The notes: generated from the sequence alone by a model not told the origin. A DNA stretch of 22,728 nt from Pseudomonadota bacterium (GCA_023433835.1 JAEYTW010000357.1:1-22728); one strand, 5' to 3'; shown: positions 8,701 to 16,988, numbered from the stretch's first letter. Numbers and translations are program-made.

Positions 8701-9946
8701 GGGTGAAGATCTCCTTGGGCTCGCGCACACCGCGCAGGCTCTGATGGCCGAGCGAGACCAGCCGGGCGCCGCATTCGGTGGCCGCCCGGGCGAATTCGGC
8801 CGAGACCAGCAGGTTGTGGTCGAGATCCTTGCACAGGGCTTCGATCCGCGCCGCCTCGTTGACTGCCGGGCCGATGACGGTGAAGTCGAGGCGCGAGGCG
8901 GTACCGACATTGCCGTAGAACACTTCGCCGAGATGCAGCGCGATGTCGAGATCGAGGCAGGGCAGCCCGGCCTCGGCCCGGGCCCGGTTCAGGACCCGCA
9001 CGCGCTCGAACGCCTCGGTCGCAGCCCCCAAGGCGCGCGCGCAGACGACGCGGGCATCGCCGCCGTCGCCATCCTCGTCCAGCGCGAAGGTGGCGAGCAT
9101 GCCGTCACCGAGGAATTTCAGGACCTGCCCGCCATGGGCCTGCACCGGGCTGCCCATGCAATCGAGATAATCGTCCAGCCAGGCGATCAGGTCGCTGCCG
9201 ACGCCTGAATCGGTCATGCCGGTGAAATTGCGCAGGTCGGCATAGAGCAGCACGGCGCGGATCGGCATCACCGAGCCGCGGTGGATATCGCCGTTCAGCA
9301 CCCGGTCGGCCGCGTCGGTGCCGATATAGGTGTCGAGCACGTTGCGCGCGACCTGGATCGAGGAAGCGCCCTTGATCGCCAGCGCCATGGTCGAGACCAG
9401 CCGGGTCAGGGCTTCGACCTCGTCCTCGGTCATGCCGTCCGGCCGGTCGACCGTCCAGCTCGATACCATGCCGACCTCGACCCCGGTATCGGAGGTCAGG
9501 CCGAAGCCGAAACCGAAGGCCAGCGCCAACCAGTCGGAATAGCCTTCGTCGCGGAATTCGGTCAGCACGGGAAAATCGTGCACGGCGTCCGGCCCCGTGA
9601 GGTGGCGGCGCATCACCGAGATGTGGTTCTCCAGCATGTGGCGGAACGGGCTTTCGTTCCAGCCGCTGGCGGGGGTGTCCGAATGCAGGAACGTGTCGCT
9701 GGTGACCGCGCCGCCGCGCTTCCAGCTGTGGGCGTGGGCGCGGAACAGGGGATGCAGGGTCGAGACGCCGATGAAGGCGCGGGCCAGCGGGAATCCGGTC
9801 GCCGACAGCCGCTCGCAGAACCCGTTGAACAGGTCTTCCGCCGAGATGCCGGCCAGCGACGACTGGATCAGCCAGGCATAGATCGAGCGCATGTCGAAGC
9901 CCGGTTCGGGCAGGGTGAACGGCGCTTTGGTGTCGGCGGACGACAT
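8690..9946 (-). CDS. Class III adenylate/guanylate cyclase
   Basis: 418-aa soluble class III nucleotide cyclase making cAMP or cGMP. The C-terminal catalytic domain covers about residues 225-415. Metal ligands are D237 (LYADLRNFT) and D281 (KFLGDGM). K277 and D354 (DFTVIGP) are the residues that usually select adenine, and N363 and R367 (VNEAAR) stabilise the transition state. All are present, so it should be active as an adenylate cyclase. Residues 1-200 form an N-terminal region of the type often found with such cyclases (IYAWLIQSSLAGISAEDLF, ERLSATGFPLARAFIGVSTLHP), probably a GAF-like sensor; I see no membrane segment. ATG 9946 is taken as start. It is divergent from the RidA operon. Confidence 0.92.
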   Translation of the reverse strand: MSSADTKAPFTLPEPGFDMRSIYAWLIQSSLAGISAEDLFNGFCERLSATGFPLARAFIGVSTLHPLFRAHAHSWKRGGAVTSDTFLHSDTPASGWNESPFRHMLENHISVMRRHLTGPDAVHDFPVLTEFRDEGYSDWLALAFGFGFGLTSDTGVEVGMVSSWTVDRPDGMTEDEVEALTRLVSTMALAIKGASSIQVARNVLDTYIGTDAADRVLNGDIHRGSVMPIRAVLLYADLRNFTGMTDSGVGSDLIAWLDDYLDCMGSPVQAHGGQVLKFLGDGMLATFALDEDGDGGDARVVCARALGAATEAFERVRVLNRARAEAGLPCLDLDIALHLGEVFYGNVGTASRLDFTVIGPAVNEAARIEALCKDLDHNLLVSAEFARAATECGARLVSLGHQSLRGVREPKEIFTLSR

Positions 9947-10060
9947 TTACGGGTGCTCGCGGCAGGTTCCGACGAAGGCAGGATAACCCAGAAGACCATT
10001 GCCAAGCCGGCGGAAGCGCGGCAAGACAACGCGGGTCCAGAATATGCGTCTCAGCATGTA

Positions 10061-10065
10061 GGGAG
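10061..10065 (+). promoter_or_regulatory. Strong ribosome binding site for the first RidA gene
   Basis: GGGAG lies 7 nt before ATG 10073, at the mouth of a five-gene overlapped operon. It decides the start against the long open frame that extends upstream to 9281, antisense to the cyclase gene. Confidence 0.7.
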
Positions 10066-10072
10066 AAATTTC

Positions 10073-10540
10073 ATGGCCGGCAAGATCGATGCGCGTCTGA
10101 CGGAACTGGGTATCGAGCTGCCGCAGGCCGCCGCGCCCGCCGCCAACTACGTGCCCTATTCGATTTCGGGCAACCTCCTGTTCGTCTCCGGCCAGATCAC
10201 CATGCTGAACGGCGAGCTGAAGTTCGTCGGCAAGGTAGGCCAGGACCTCGACGTCGACCAGGCCCGCCAGGCCGCGCGCCTCTGCGGCCTGAACCTGATC
10301 GCCCAGGCCCGCGCCGCCTGCGGCGGCGACCTCGACCGGGTCAAGCGCTGCCTCAAGCTCGGCGGGTTCGTCAATTGCGTCGACGGCTTCACCCAGCAGC
10401 CGGCGATCATCAACGGCGCCTCCGACCTGATGGTCGAGGTCTTCGGCGAGGCCGGCAAGCATGCCCGCTTCGCCGTCGGCACCAATGCCCTGCCGCTCGG
10501 TGTCGCCGTCGAGATCGAAGCCATTTTCGAGCTGGCCTGA
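10073..10540 (+). CDS. RidA/YjgF family protein, canonical paralogue
   Basis: 155-aa member of the RidA (YjgF/YER057c/UK114) family, in the longer subgroup that begins LxELGIELPQ. Classical RidA proteins hydrolyse reactive enamine/imine intermediates from PLP enzymes. The C-terminal strand HARFAVGTNALPLG-VAVEIEAIF aligns without gaps with E. coli RidA around R105, so R132 is the substrate-carboxylate arginine and E149 the catalytic-water glutamate. NYVPYSISGNLLFVSGQ and GKVGQDLDVDQARQAARLC are family blocks. ATG 10073 has a good ribosome-binding site. TGA 10538-10540 shares its A with the ATG of the second paralogue. Confidence 0.93.
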   Translation: MAGKIDARLTELGIELPQAAAPAANYVPYSISGNLLFVSGQITMLNGELKFVGKVGQDLDVDQARQAARLCGLNLIAQARAACGGDLDRVKRCLKLGGFVNCVDGFTQQPAIINGASDLMVEVFGEAGKHARFAVGTNALPLGVAVEIEAIFELA

Positions 10541-11010
10541 TGGCCGGGCTGCTCGGCCGTCTCGCCGATCTCGGCCTGGAACTGCCGCCGATCCACCCGC
10601 CGGTCGCCAATTACGTGGGCGCGACCGTCGCGGTTTCGGCCGGGCAGATCTGGGTGTCCGGCGAAGGGCCGATGTGGGGTACCGAGTGCCGCTTCCGCGG
10701 CAAGGTCGGCCAGGACCTGACGGTCGACCAGGGCCGCGCCGCGGCCGAGCTGACCGGGCTGAACCTCTTGAAGCAGGCGATATCGGCGCTCGACGGCGAA
10801 GCCGACCGCCTGACCGGCTGCGTCCGCCTGCTCGGCCTCGTCCATTGCGCAGCCGGTTTCGACCAGGGCCACCAGGTGATCGCCGGCGCCGCCGAACTGA
10901 TGGCCAGGCTGTTCGGCCCGGCCGGCAGCCCGGTCGTCTCGATCACCGGCGCGCCGGCCCTGCCCATCGGCATCGCCACCGAACTCGACGCCGTCTTCAC
11001 CTTCCGCTGA
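10540..11010 (+). CDS. RidA-like paralogue lacking the catalytic arginine
   Basis: 156-aa tandem paralogue of the preceding gene, aligning along its whole length: LADLGLELPPIHPPVANYV, GKVGQDLTVDQGRAAAE, GLNLLKQAISAL, ELMARLFGPAG and ALPIGIATELDAVF. Where the first copy has HAR132FAVG, this one has PVV133SITG, so the arginine that binds the substrate carboxylate is Val, and the catalytic-water glutamate is Asp150. It is therefore unlikely to be a standard enamine deaminase and may be a binding partner of the first copy (RidA proteins are trimers) or have another ligand. It begins on the overlapped TGATG and ends 5 nt before the phosphodiesterase gene. Confidence 0.88.
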   Translation: MAGLLGRLADLGLELPPIHPPVANYVGATVAVSAGQIWVSGEGPMWGTECRFRGKVGQDLTVDQGRAAAELTGLNLLKQAISALDGEADRLTGCVRLLGLVHCAAGFDQGHQVIAGAAELMARLFGPAGSPVVSITGAPALPIGIATELDAVFTFR

Positions 11011-11015
11011 TAGCC

Positions 11016-11762
11016 ATGCCCCGTTCGATTCCCGCCTGGATCACCGATACCCCGATCGCCCATCGCGGCCTGCATGTGCGGGCCGCCGGCATCCCGGAGA
11101 ACAGCCAGGCGGCCTTTGCCGCCGCGGCCGAGCATCGCTGGGGCCTGGAGCTCGACGTCCGCCTGTCGCGCGACGGGATCGCCATGGTCTTCCATGACGC
11201 AACCCTCGATCGCGTCTGCGGCCGCCCGGGCCGGATGAGCGACCTGACCGCGGCCGAGCTGGGCCGGCTGCATCTGTTCGACACGGCCGAGACCATCCCG
11301 ACACTCAGGGAAACGCTGAACCTGATCGCCGGCCGGGTGCCGATCCTGATCGAGGTCAAGAATTACAACGACGCCCGGGTCGGCCCGCTGGAAGCCGCGG
11401 TGCACGCCGCGCTGGACGGCTATACCGGCCCCTATGCGGTGCAGAGCTTCAGCCCGATGACCGTCGACTGGTTCCGCCGCCACATGCCCCAGGTGCCGCG
11501 CGGCCAGCTCGCCTCGATCGACGCCGATTTCCCGAACATGACCCTGGCGGGCCGCATGATCCTGCGCGCCGCGCTGCGAGCCTGGTTCGGCAATCCCGAC
11601 TTCGTCGGCTACAACGTCCAGTACATGCCGGCCCCGCTGACCCGCCGGGCGCGCGAGCGCGGCCTGCCGGTGCTGGCCTGGACCGTGCGCACCATGCTGC
11701 AGCGGGCCCAGGCGCTGGCCCATGCCGACAACCTGATCTTCGAGAACGTGACGCCGGTCTGA
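11016..11762 (+). CDS. Glycerophosphodiester phosphodiesterase
   Basis: 248-aa cytosolic GDPD (UgpQ-type) hydrolysing glycerophosphodiesters to sn-glycerol 3-phosphate and an alcohol. The TIM-barrel active site is complete: IAHRGL with H16-R17, PENS (E28-N29), LELDVRLS with metal ligands E45 and D47, and VFHDATLDRV with H60. ILIEVKN gives the later acidic ligand, and VLAWTVR is the typical penultimate strand. No signal peptide is visible, so the substrate is intracellular. ATG 11016 lies 5 nt after the RidA-like stop, and its own TGA overlaps the next ATG (TGATG). Confidence 0.93.
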   Translation: MPRSIPAWITDTPIAHRGLHVRAAGIPENSQAAFAAAAEHRWGLELDVRLSRDGIAMVFHDATLDRVCGRPGRMSDLTAAELGRLHLFDTAETIPTLRETLNLIAGRVPILIEVKNYNDARVGPLEAAVHAALDGYTGPYAVQSFSPMTVDWFRRHMPQVPRGQLASIDADFPNMTLAGRMILRAALRAWFGNPDFVGYNVQYMPAPLTRRARERGLPVLAWTVRTMLQRAQALAHADNLIFENVTPV

Positions 11763-12940
11763 TGGCGGCCGGGGGCGCCTTCCGTCTCGGCATTGCCCAC
11801 CGCCTCGACCAGGTCGACCCGGCCGCGTGGGATGCCTGCGCCGGGCCGGACAATCCCTTCGTCAGCCATGGTTTCCTCGCGGCCCTGGAAGACAGCGGCT
11901 CGGCCACCGCCGAAACCGGCTGGGCCCCGCATCACCTGCTGCTGCACGACGAAGGTTCGGACCGCCTGGCCGGTGCCCTGCCGCTCTATCTGAAAAGCCA
12001 CAGCCAGGGCGAATACGTCTTCGACCACGGCTGGGCCAATGCGCTGCAGCAGGCCGGCGGGCGCTATTATCCGAAGCTGCAATCCTGCGTGCCGTTCACC
12101 CCCGCCACCGGCCCGCGCTTTCTCGCCGCCGGATCCGACGACCGCGAGGCGGTGATCTCGGGCCTGGCCCGGTCGGCGATCGGGCTCACCCGCGACAACA
12201 ACATCTCGTCGTTCCACGTCACCTTCCCGACCGCGGAGGAAGCAGCCCTCGCCGCCCCGCTCGGCCTGCTGCACCGGATCGGCGAGCAGTACCATTGGGA
12301 CAACGACGGCTACGCGACCTTCGACGACTTCCTCGAAGCCCTGAACTCGCGCAAGCGCAAGATGATCCGGCGCGAACGGCGCGAGGCGGTGGCATCGGGC
12401 ATCGACATCCTGCGGCTGACCGGCGACGACCTGGCCGAGGAACACTGGGACGCGTTCTTCGCCTTCTACATGGATACCGGCAGCCGCAAATGGGGCCGGC
12501 CCTATCTGACGCGCGAGTTCTTCACCCTGCTGCATCAGCGGCTGCGCCATCGCGTCATGCTGGTGATGGCCCGCCGTGCCGGGCGCTGGATCGCCGGCGC
12601 CCTGAACCTGATCGGGTCGGACGCGCTCTACGGCCGCAACTGGGGCTGCGTCGAACAACATCCGTTCCTGCATTTCGAGTGCTGCTACTACCAGGCGATG
12701 GATTTCGCCATCGAGCGCGGCCTGAAGCGGGTCGAGGCCGGGGCGCAGGGCGAGCACAAGATCCAGCGCGGCTACGTGCCGCGCCCGACCCATTCGCTGC
12801 ACTACATCACCGAGCCCTCGTTCCGCCGCGCCGTCGAGCGTTTCCTGATGCAGGAGCGCGAGGCGGTGGCGCAGGAGATCGAGCATCTCGGCCAGTACCT
12901 GCCGTTCCGCCACAAGCCGGAGGACGAGGATCCCGAATGA
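11762..12940 (+). CDS. FemAB-like / DUF482 GNAT-fold acyltransferase
   Basis: 392-aa protein of the DUF482 group, annotated as peptidoglycan-biosynthesis-recognition or FemAB-like GNAT proteins. Recognisable blocks are NPFVSHGFLAALEDSG, APHHLLLHDE, YVFDHGWANAL, YYPKLQSCVPFTPATGPR, LNSRKRKMIRRERREA and YGRNWGCVEQHPFLHFECCYY. The FemAB fold has two GNAT domains and may transfer an aminoacyl or acyl group; the true substrate is unknown. It is soluble with no signal peptide. The start overlaps the phosphodiesterase stop and its stop overlaps the transporter start (ATGATGA), so it belongs to a translationally coupled operon that may act on lipid or envelope precursors (inference). Confidence 0.87.
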   Translation: MAAGGAFRLGIAHRLDQVDPAAWDACAGPDNPFVSHGFLAALEDSGSATAETGWAPHHLLLHDEGSDRLAGALPLYLKSHSQGEYVFDHGWANALQQAGGRYYPKLQSCVPFTPATGPRFLAAGSDDREAVISGLARSAIGLTRDNNISSFHVTFPTAEEAALAAPLGLLHRIGEQYHWDNDGYATFDDFLEALNSRKRKMIRRERREAVASGIDILRLTGDDLAEEHWDAFFAFYMDTGSRKWGRPYLTREFFTLLHQRLRHRVMLVMARRAGRWIAGALNLIGSDALYGRNWGCVEQHPFLHFECCYYQAMDFAIERGLKRVEAGAQGEHKIQRGYVPRPTHSLHYITEPSFRRAVERFLMQEREAVAQEIEHLGQYLPFRHKPEDEDPE

Positions 12941-13824
12941 TGCTGCCGGTTGCAGCGATGCTGGCGGCCACCTGCGGTTTTGCCATGGCCTCGACCCTGT
13001 CCAAGCTGTTGCTGTCGCATCTGGCGACGACGCAGGTCAACATGCTGCGCTTCGGCGTGGCCGCCCTCGTGCTATGGGGCGTCGTGGTCGCGACGGGCCA
13101 GCTCGGGCGTATCAGGCGGGTCGGGTTCAAGCCGGTCATCCTCGGCCTGATCGATCCGGGCACGGTGTCGCTGATCTTCGTCACCGGCCTTTCCCTGACC
13201 AAGGCCAGCCACGGCCTGGTGCTGTTCGCGCTGGCCCCGGTGCTGATGCCGGTGCTGGCCTTCCTGGTGCTGCGCGAACCGATCCGGCGCTCGACCTACG
13301 GTTCGGCGGTGCTGGCCATCGCCGGCACGCTGGTGCTGTTCCTCGGCGCCGATTCCGGCGGCGGCGGATCGCTGACCGGCGACCTGATCTGCCTGGGCTC
13401 GGTCGTGCTGACCTCGACGTCGGTATTGCTCGCCCGCCGCGTCGCCTCGGGCACCGGCGGCAATGCGCTGCCGACCACGGCGGTGCAATTGACCATGGCC
13501 GCCGTGCTGCCGCTGCTGGTCGAGCTGGCCTTGCCGCGCGCCGTGCCCGCCATCGCCGATGTCCCGCCGCATGTCTGGGCGATCGGCCTGGCCATGGGCG
13601 TCTGCGGCGGCGCGCTGCCGTTTCTCTTGTTCAATTACGCCCTGACGACGATGCCGGTCGGCCGGGCCAGCATGTTTCCGCCGCTGGTCGCCCCGATCGG
13701 CGTGGTGCTGGCGACGCTGCTGCTGGGCGAGACGCTGGGTCTCCCCGTGCTGGTCGCGATCGCGCTGCTGCTGACCGCGGTTTTCCTGCCCAATATCCTG
13801 GCGGCGCTCAAGCGGGCGCCTTGA
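12937..13824 (+). CDS. EamA-family DMT transporter
   Basis: 295-aa inner-membrane permease of the drug/metabolite transporter superfamily, with about ten hydrophobic segments in two EamA repeats. The first repeat has STLSKLLLSHLATTQVNMLRF, SLTKASHGLVLFALAPVLMP and LREPIRRSTY; the second has LPFLLFNYALTTMPVGRAS, PPLVAPIGVVLATLLLGE. The substrate cannot be predicted. Two consecutive ATGs (12937 and 12940) are possible starts; 12937 gives the usual ATGA overlap with the upstream stop. It is the last gene of the operon and its 3' end overlaps the convergent FUSC gene by 17 bp. Confidence 0.92.
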   Translation: MMLPVAAMLAATCGFAMASTLSKLLLSHLATTQVNMLRFGVAALVLWGVVVATGQLGRIRRVGFKPVILGLIDPGTVSLIFVTGLSLTKASHGLVLFALAPVLMPVLAFLVLREPIRRSTYGSAVLAIAGTLVLFLGADSGGGGSLTGDLICLGSVVLTSTSVLLARRVASGTGGNALPTTAVQLTMAAVLPLLVELALPRAVPAIADVPPHVWAIGLAMGVCGGALPFLLFNYALTTMPVGRASMFPPLVAPIGVVLATLLLGETLGLPVLVAIALLLTAVFLPNILAALKRAP

Positions 13825-14866
13825 CCGCATCCTGGTCGGGCGTCTCGATCGGCAGGCCGAGCGCCGCGCCGATTTCCAGAAAGGCGCGGTTGACCTGGGT
13901 GATGTGAAAGATCACCGCCGTGAACCGCAGCAGGTCGCGGCGGGCTTCCGGCCCCTCGCTCCGGATCGGTTCCAGCCGGCGATAGAGCCGCGCGCGCAGC
14001 TCGGCCAGATGACGCAGCGGCCCGACGCGGCGATCGAGCCCCAGGCGGATCGAGGCGACGTTCCCGGCGATGCGCTGCGCCACCGCCTGCAGTTCGGGCG
14101 CGACCTTCGGGCCGAGGCCCGTGCCCGTCGCCTGCGACAGCGAGCCGGCAAAGGCATGCAGGAAGCGCAGGGCCAGCCGCAGCGCCTCGATCCGCCGCGG
14201 CAGGTCGGGCGGGCCGCCCAGCCCCACCCGCGCCTCGAACATCACGGCGGGCAGCAAGGGCAGCAGCGCGTCGAGCCGGGCGTGCAGCGCATCGAGTTCG
14301 GCTGACATGTCGACGGCTTCCTCGGCCCGGCCGAGCGCGGCGATGGCGGCATCGAGCAGCCGGGCGGCATCGTCGAGCACGCTGCGGAAATCGGCCTCGG
14401 CCCGCGTCGTCACCCGCATCGGCAGCAGGACCAGCGAGGCGACGACGCCGATGCCCGCCCCGATCAGCGTGTCGACCAGCCTGATGATCTCGTATTCACC
14501 CGACGGCAGCAGGTAATGCAGCAGGATCAGCACCAGGATGGTCGCCCAGAACACGCTCCAGCGATAGCTGCCGCCGAAGGTGATCAGGAAACCGAACAGG
14601 GCGGCGAGGATGACAGCGAATTGCAGCCCGGGCCACGGCGCGACGACCAGCCAGACGAAATGGGCCGCGACCACCCCGGCGATGGTGCCGAGCGTGCGTT
14701 CGGCACCGCGCACCAGGTTCTCGCCGAAACTGCCGCAGACGATCAGCATCGCGGTCGCCGCGACCCACAGCGGCCGCTCGGTCCAGCCGAGATCGTAGAG
14801 GCCGATGGCGATCGCCACCGCCAGCGCGGCCTGCGCGCCCAGGCGGAAGGCGGGATGGATCGTCAT
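13808..14866 (-). CDS. FUSC family membrane protein, C-terminal-half-like
   Basis: 352-aa inner-membrane protein of the FUSC (aromatic acid exporter-like) family. About six hydrophobic segments lie in residues 5-150: AALAVAIAIGLYDLGWTERP, LWVAATAMLIV, LGTIAGVVAAHFVWLVVAP, FWATILVLILLHYLL and LIGAGIGVVASLVLLP. A helical cytosolic domain follows (residues 155-345). Complete FUSC proteins are about 650-700 aa with two such TM-plus-cytosolic halves; this one supplies one half and the upstream gene the other. The start overlaps the upstream stop (ATGA), so the two are made together and probably pair. Its tail overlaps the convergent transporter. Confidence 0.82.
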   Translation of the reverse strand: MTIHPAFRLGAQAALAVAIAIGLYDLGWTERPLWVAATAMLIVCGSFGENLVRGAERTLGTIAGVVAAHFVWLVVAPWPGLQFAVILAALFGFLITFGGSYRWSVFWATILVLILLHYLLPSGEYEIIRLVDTLIGAGIGVVASLVLLPMRVTTRAEADFRSVLDDAARLLDAAIAALGRAEEAVDMSAELDALHARLDALLPLLPAVMFEARVGLGGPPDLPRRIEALRLALRFLHAFAGSLSQATGTGLGPKVAPELQAVAQRIAGNVASIRLGLDRRVGPLRHLAELRARLYRRLEPIRSEGPEARRDLLRFTAVIFHITQVNRAFLEIGAALGLPIETPDQDAVKAPA

Positions 14867-15933
14867 GACAGCGCCTCGTGCGCCAGCGCCGCCGCCTCGC
14901 CGACCTGGGCCAGCGCCGAGAGGACGCGGGCGGCACGGAAGAACCAGCCGGCCTCGGTATCATCGCCGCCGGTGACCTCGACCAGCCATTCACCGCTGCG
15001 GTCACGCGTCGCCCGCCACTCGGCGGCCGTGCCGCGGGCATCGAGATGGCGGTCCAGCGCGGCAATGTAATCGGCCAGCGCCGTCTTCAACGCCGGCGGC
15101 CAGCCCTGCGGCCGATGGACGGTCATGATCGATTCCAGGCCGATGACCTCGACGGCGATCACCAGCGAGGTTTCGATGTCGTGCACCTGCAGCGCCACCT
15201 GGCGGCCGATTTCGGCGAAGTCGCCGGTGCCGGCCAGGGTGGTCAGCGCCAGCCGGGCCCGCGTCAGCCGCTTCAACCGGCGATGCGCCCGGTCGCTGGC
15301 CGTGGGCGAGGTCGGCGCCTCCAGCAAGGCCGGCAGGCTCGCCACCACCTCGCGGATCGCTCCGCGGCAGGCGGCCAGCTGGTCGCCCAGGGCCAGTCGG
15401 GGCGACGGCGGCGGCAGAATCGCGCGCATGCCCAGCGCCACGGCCCAGCCCGCCGCGGCCATCGCCAGCACTTCGGGCAGCATGGCCGGCGGTACCGGGC
15501 TGAACAGGCTCGACAGGAACGCGATCAGCATGCCGACGCCGGCGGTGGTGAAGGGTTCGCCGAGCCGGCGCGCCGAAATGCCGGCAAATACCGCCACCAG
15601 CAGCAGCACGTCGAGCAGCCGGTGATGGGCCTGCCCCAGGCTTGGCACCGCCTGGGTCGCCATCAGGATGGCAAACATCACGGCGTGCCAGCCGATCGCC
15701 TCGCGCCGCAGCGGCCATTTCACCATCACATGGGTGATGATCGCCGACAGCCCGGCCGCCATCTCGACCACCGGCGACAGCGTGACATGGCCGCGCCAGG
15801 CGGCCAGTTGCACCACCCCCTCGGCCAGCAGCAGGATGACGACGCCGGCGGCGGCGCGGGTCAGGCGGACGAGACCGGGATCCTGCCGCCGCCAGGCACC
15901 GCCGAGACGCTCAAGAACGCCAGATGCCGTCAT
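14863..15933 (-). CDS. FUSC family membrane protein, N-terminal-half-like
   Basis: 356 aa from ATG 15933 (MTASGVLERLGGAWRRQ). Residues 30-180 hold about six hydrophobic segments (AAGVVILLLAEGVVQLAA, MAAGLSAIITHVMV, LLDVLLLVAVFAGI, AGVGMLIAFLSSLF, VLAMAAAGWAVALGM). A helical cytosolic domain follows (LARLALTTLAGTGDF-like region, VHDIETSLVIAVEVI, WPPALKTALADYIAALDRH). This is the FUSC layout but only half its normal length. The gene begins 23 nt inside the end of the Cds1-like gene, with no good ribosome-binding site, so translation is probably coupled. The longer frame back to 15999 lies wholly inside the preceding gene and is not needed. Confidence 0.78.
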   Translation of the reverse strand: MTASGVLERLGGAWRRQDPGLVRLTRAAAGVVILLLAEGVVQLAAWRGHVTLSPVVEMAAGLSAIITHVMVKWPLRREAIGWHAVMFAILMATQAVPSLGQAHHRLLDVLLLVAVFAGISARRLGEPFTTAGVGMLIAFLSSLFSPVPPAMLPEVLAMAAAGWAVALGMRAILPPPSPRLALGDQLAACRGAIREVVASLPALLEAPTSPTASDRAHRRLKRLTRARLALTTLAGTGDFAEIGRQVALQVHDIETSLVIAVEVIGLESIMTVHRPQGWPPALKTALADYIAALDRHLDARGTAAEWRATRDRSGEWLVEVTGGDDTEAGWFFRAARVLSALAQVGEAAALAHEALS

Positions 15934-16975
15934 CGAGAATGGCGCCGATGCGGGCCCGGGCCGTGGGCATGTCATGCCCCTGGGCCGCCAGCCAGGCATC
16001 GTCGTAATAGGTATGGCGGTAACGTTCGCCCCCGTCGCACAGCAAGGTGACGACCGAGCCGGCGCGGCCCTCGGCCTTCATCGCGCACATCAGCTGCAGC
16101 GCGCCGACGAAATTGGTCCCGGTGGAGCCGCCGCACAGCCGGCCAAGGCGTTCGGACACCAGCCGCATCGCCGCGAACGAGGCGGCATCGGGCACCTTGA
16201 TCATGTGATCGACGATCTCGGGCAGGAACGAGGGTTCAACCCGCGGCCGGCCGATGCCCTCGACGCGCGAGCCGGCCTGGCCGGTCAGGCCGCGGTCGCG
16301 GGTGCGGTAGAAGTCGAAGAACACCGAGTTCTCGGGATCGACGACGCAGACCCGGGTGGCCAGCCGCTTGTAGCGCACGAAGCGGCCGATGGTGGCCGAG
16401 GTGCCGCCGGTCCCGGCGCCGACCACGATCCAGTCGGGATCGGGCGCCGATTCGCGCGCCATCTGGTCGAAGATCGACTGCGCGATATTGTTGTTGCCGC
16501 GCCAGTCGGTGGCCCGTTCGGCATAGGTGAACTGGTCCATGAAATGGCCCGAGGTCTCGGCCGCCAGCCGGTGGGAAGCCTCGTAGATCTGGCCGGCATT
16601 GTCGACCAGGTGGCAGCGCCCGCCGTAGAACTCGATCAGTTCGATCTTCTCGGGCGACGTGGTCCTGGGCATCACGGCATAGAACGGCAGGCCGAGCAGC
16701 CGGGCGAAATAGGCTTCCGATACCGCGGTCGAGCCCGAGGAAGCCTCGATGATCGTCCGCCCTTCGGTGATATGGCCGTTGCACAGGCCATAAAGGAACA
16801 GCGACCGGGCCAGGCGATGCTTCAGGCTGCCGGTCGGATGGGTCGATTCGTCCTTGAAATAGAGCGGGATGCCGGGAAAGGCCGCGAGGTCGAGCCGCAG
16901 CAGATGGGTATCGGCCGAGCGGTTGACATCCGCCTCGATCCGCCTGATCGCCTCGTTCACCCAGCCGCGTGCCAT
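15911..16975 (-). CDS. PLP-dependent cysteine desulfhydrase/synthase, Cds1-like
   Basis: 354-aa PLP enzyme of the beta family. It closely follows mycobacterial Cds1, an L-cysteine desulfhydrase releasing H2S: IEADVNRSADTHLLRLDL, LYFKDESTHPTGSLKHRLA with PLP-lysine K52, IEASSGSTAVSEAYFA, DQFTYAERATDWRGNNNIA, VVGAGTGGTSATIGRF, IEGIGRPRVEPSFLP and GSVVTLLCDGG. The comparison is from memory. Degradation or synthesis cannot be told apart from sequence alone. ATG 16975 (MARGWVNEAIRRIEAD) has GGAGG 8 nt upstream, which favours it over ATG 16993. It is first in an apparent operon with two FUSC genes and divergent from the subtilase. Confidence 0.9.
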   Translation of the reverse strand: MARGWVNEAIRRIEADVNRSADTHLLRLDLAAFPGIPLYFKDESTHPTGSLKHRLARSLFLYGLCNGHITEGRTIIEASSGSTAVSEAYFARLLGLPFYAVMPRTTSPEKIELIEFYGGRCHLVDNAGQIYEASHRLAAETSGHFMDQFTYAERATDWRGNNNIAQSIFDQMARESAPDPDWIVVGAGTGGTSATIGRFVRYKRLATRVCVVDPENSVFFDFYRTRDRGLTGQAGSRVEGIGRPRVEPSFLPEIVDHMIKVPDAASFAAMRLVSERLGRLCGGSTGTNFVGALQLMCAMKAEGRAGSVVTLLCDGGERYRHTYYDDAWLAAQGHDMPTARARIGAILDDGIWRS

Positions 16976-16983
16976 CACCGAAA

Positions 16984-16988
16984 CCTCC
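16984..16988 (-). promoter_or_regulatory. Ribosome binding site that sets the Cds1-like start
   Basis: On the minus strand a perfect GGAGG ends 8 nt before ATG 16975. The alternative upstream ATG at 16993 has no comparable site, and the mature family N-terminus begins close to MARGW. Confidence 0.65.

Noticed and set aside
9281..10540. 419-aa open frame reaching into the first RidA gene
   Set aside because: Its first two thirds are antisense to the cyclase. RidA homology and a GGGAG site both place the true start at 10073.
11827..13824. 665-aa open frame that would fuse a protein to the EamA transporter
   Set aside because: The upstream part is an out-of-frame Arg/Pro/Gly-rich shadow of the FemAB-like gene; the real transporter starts at 12937.
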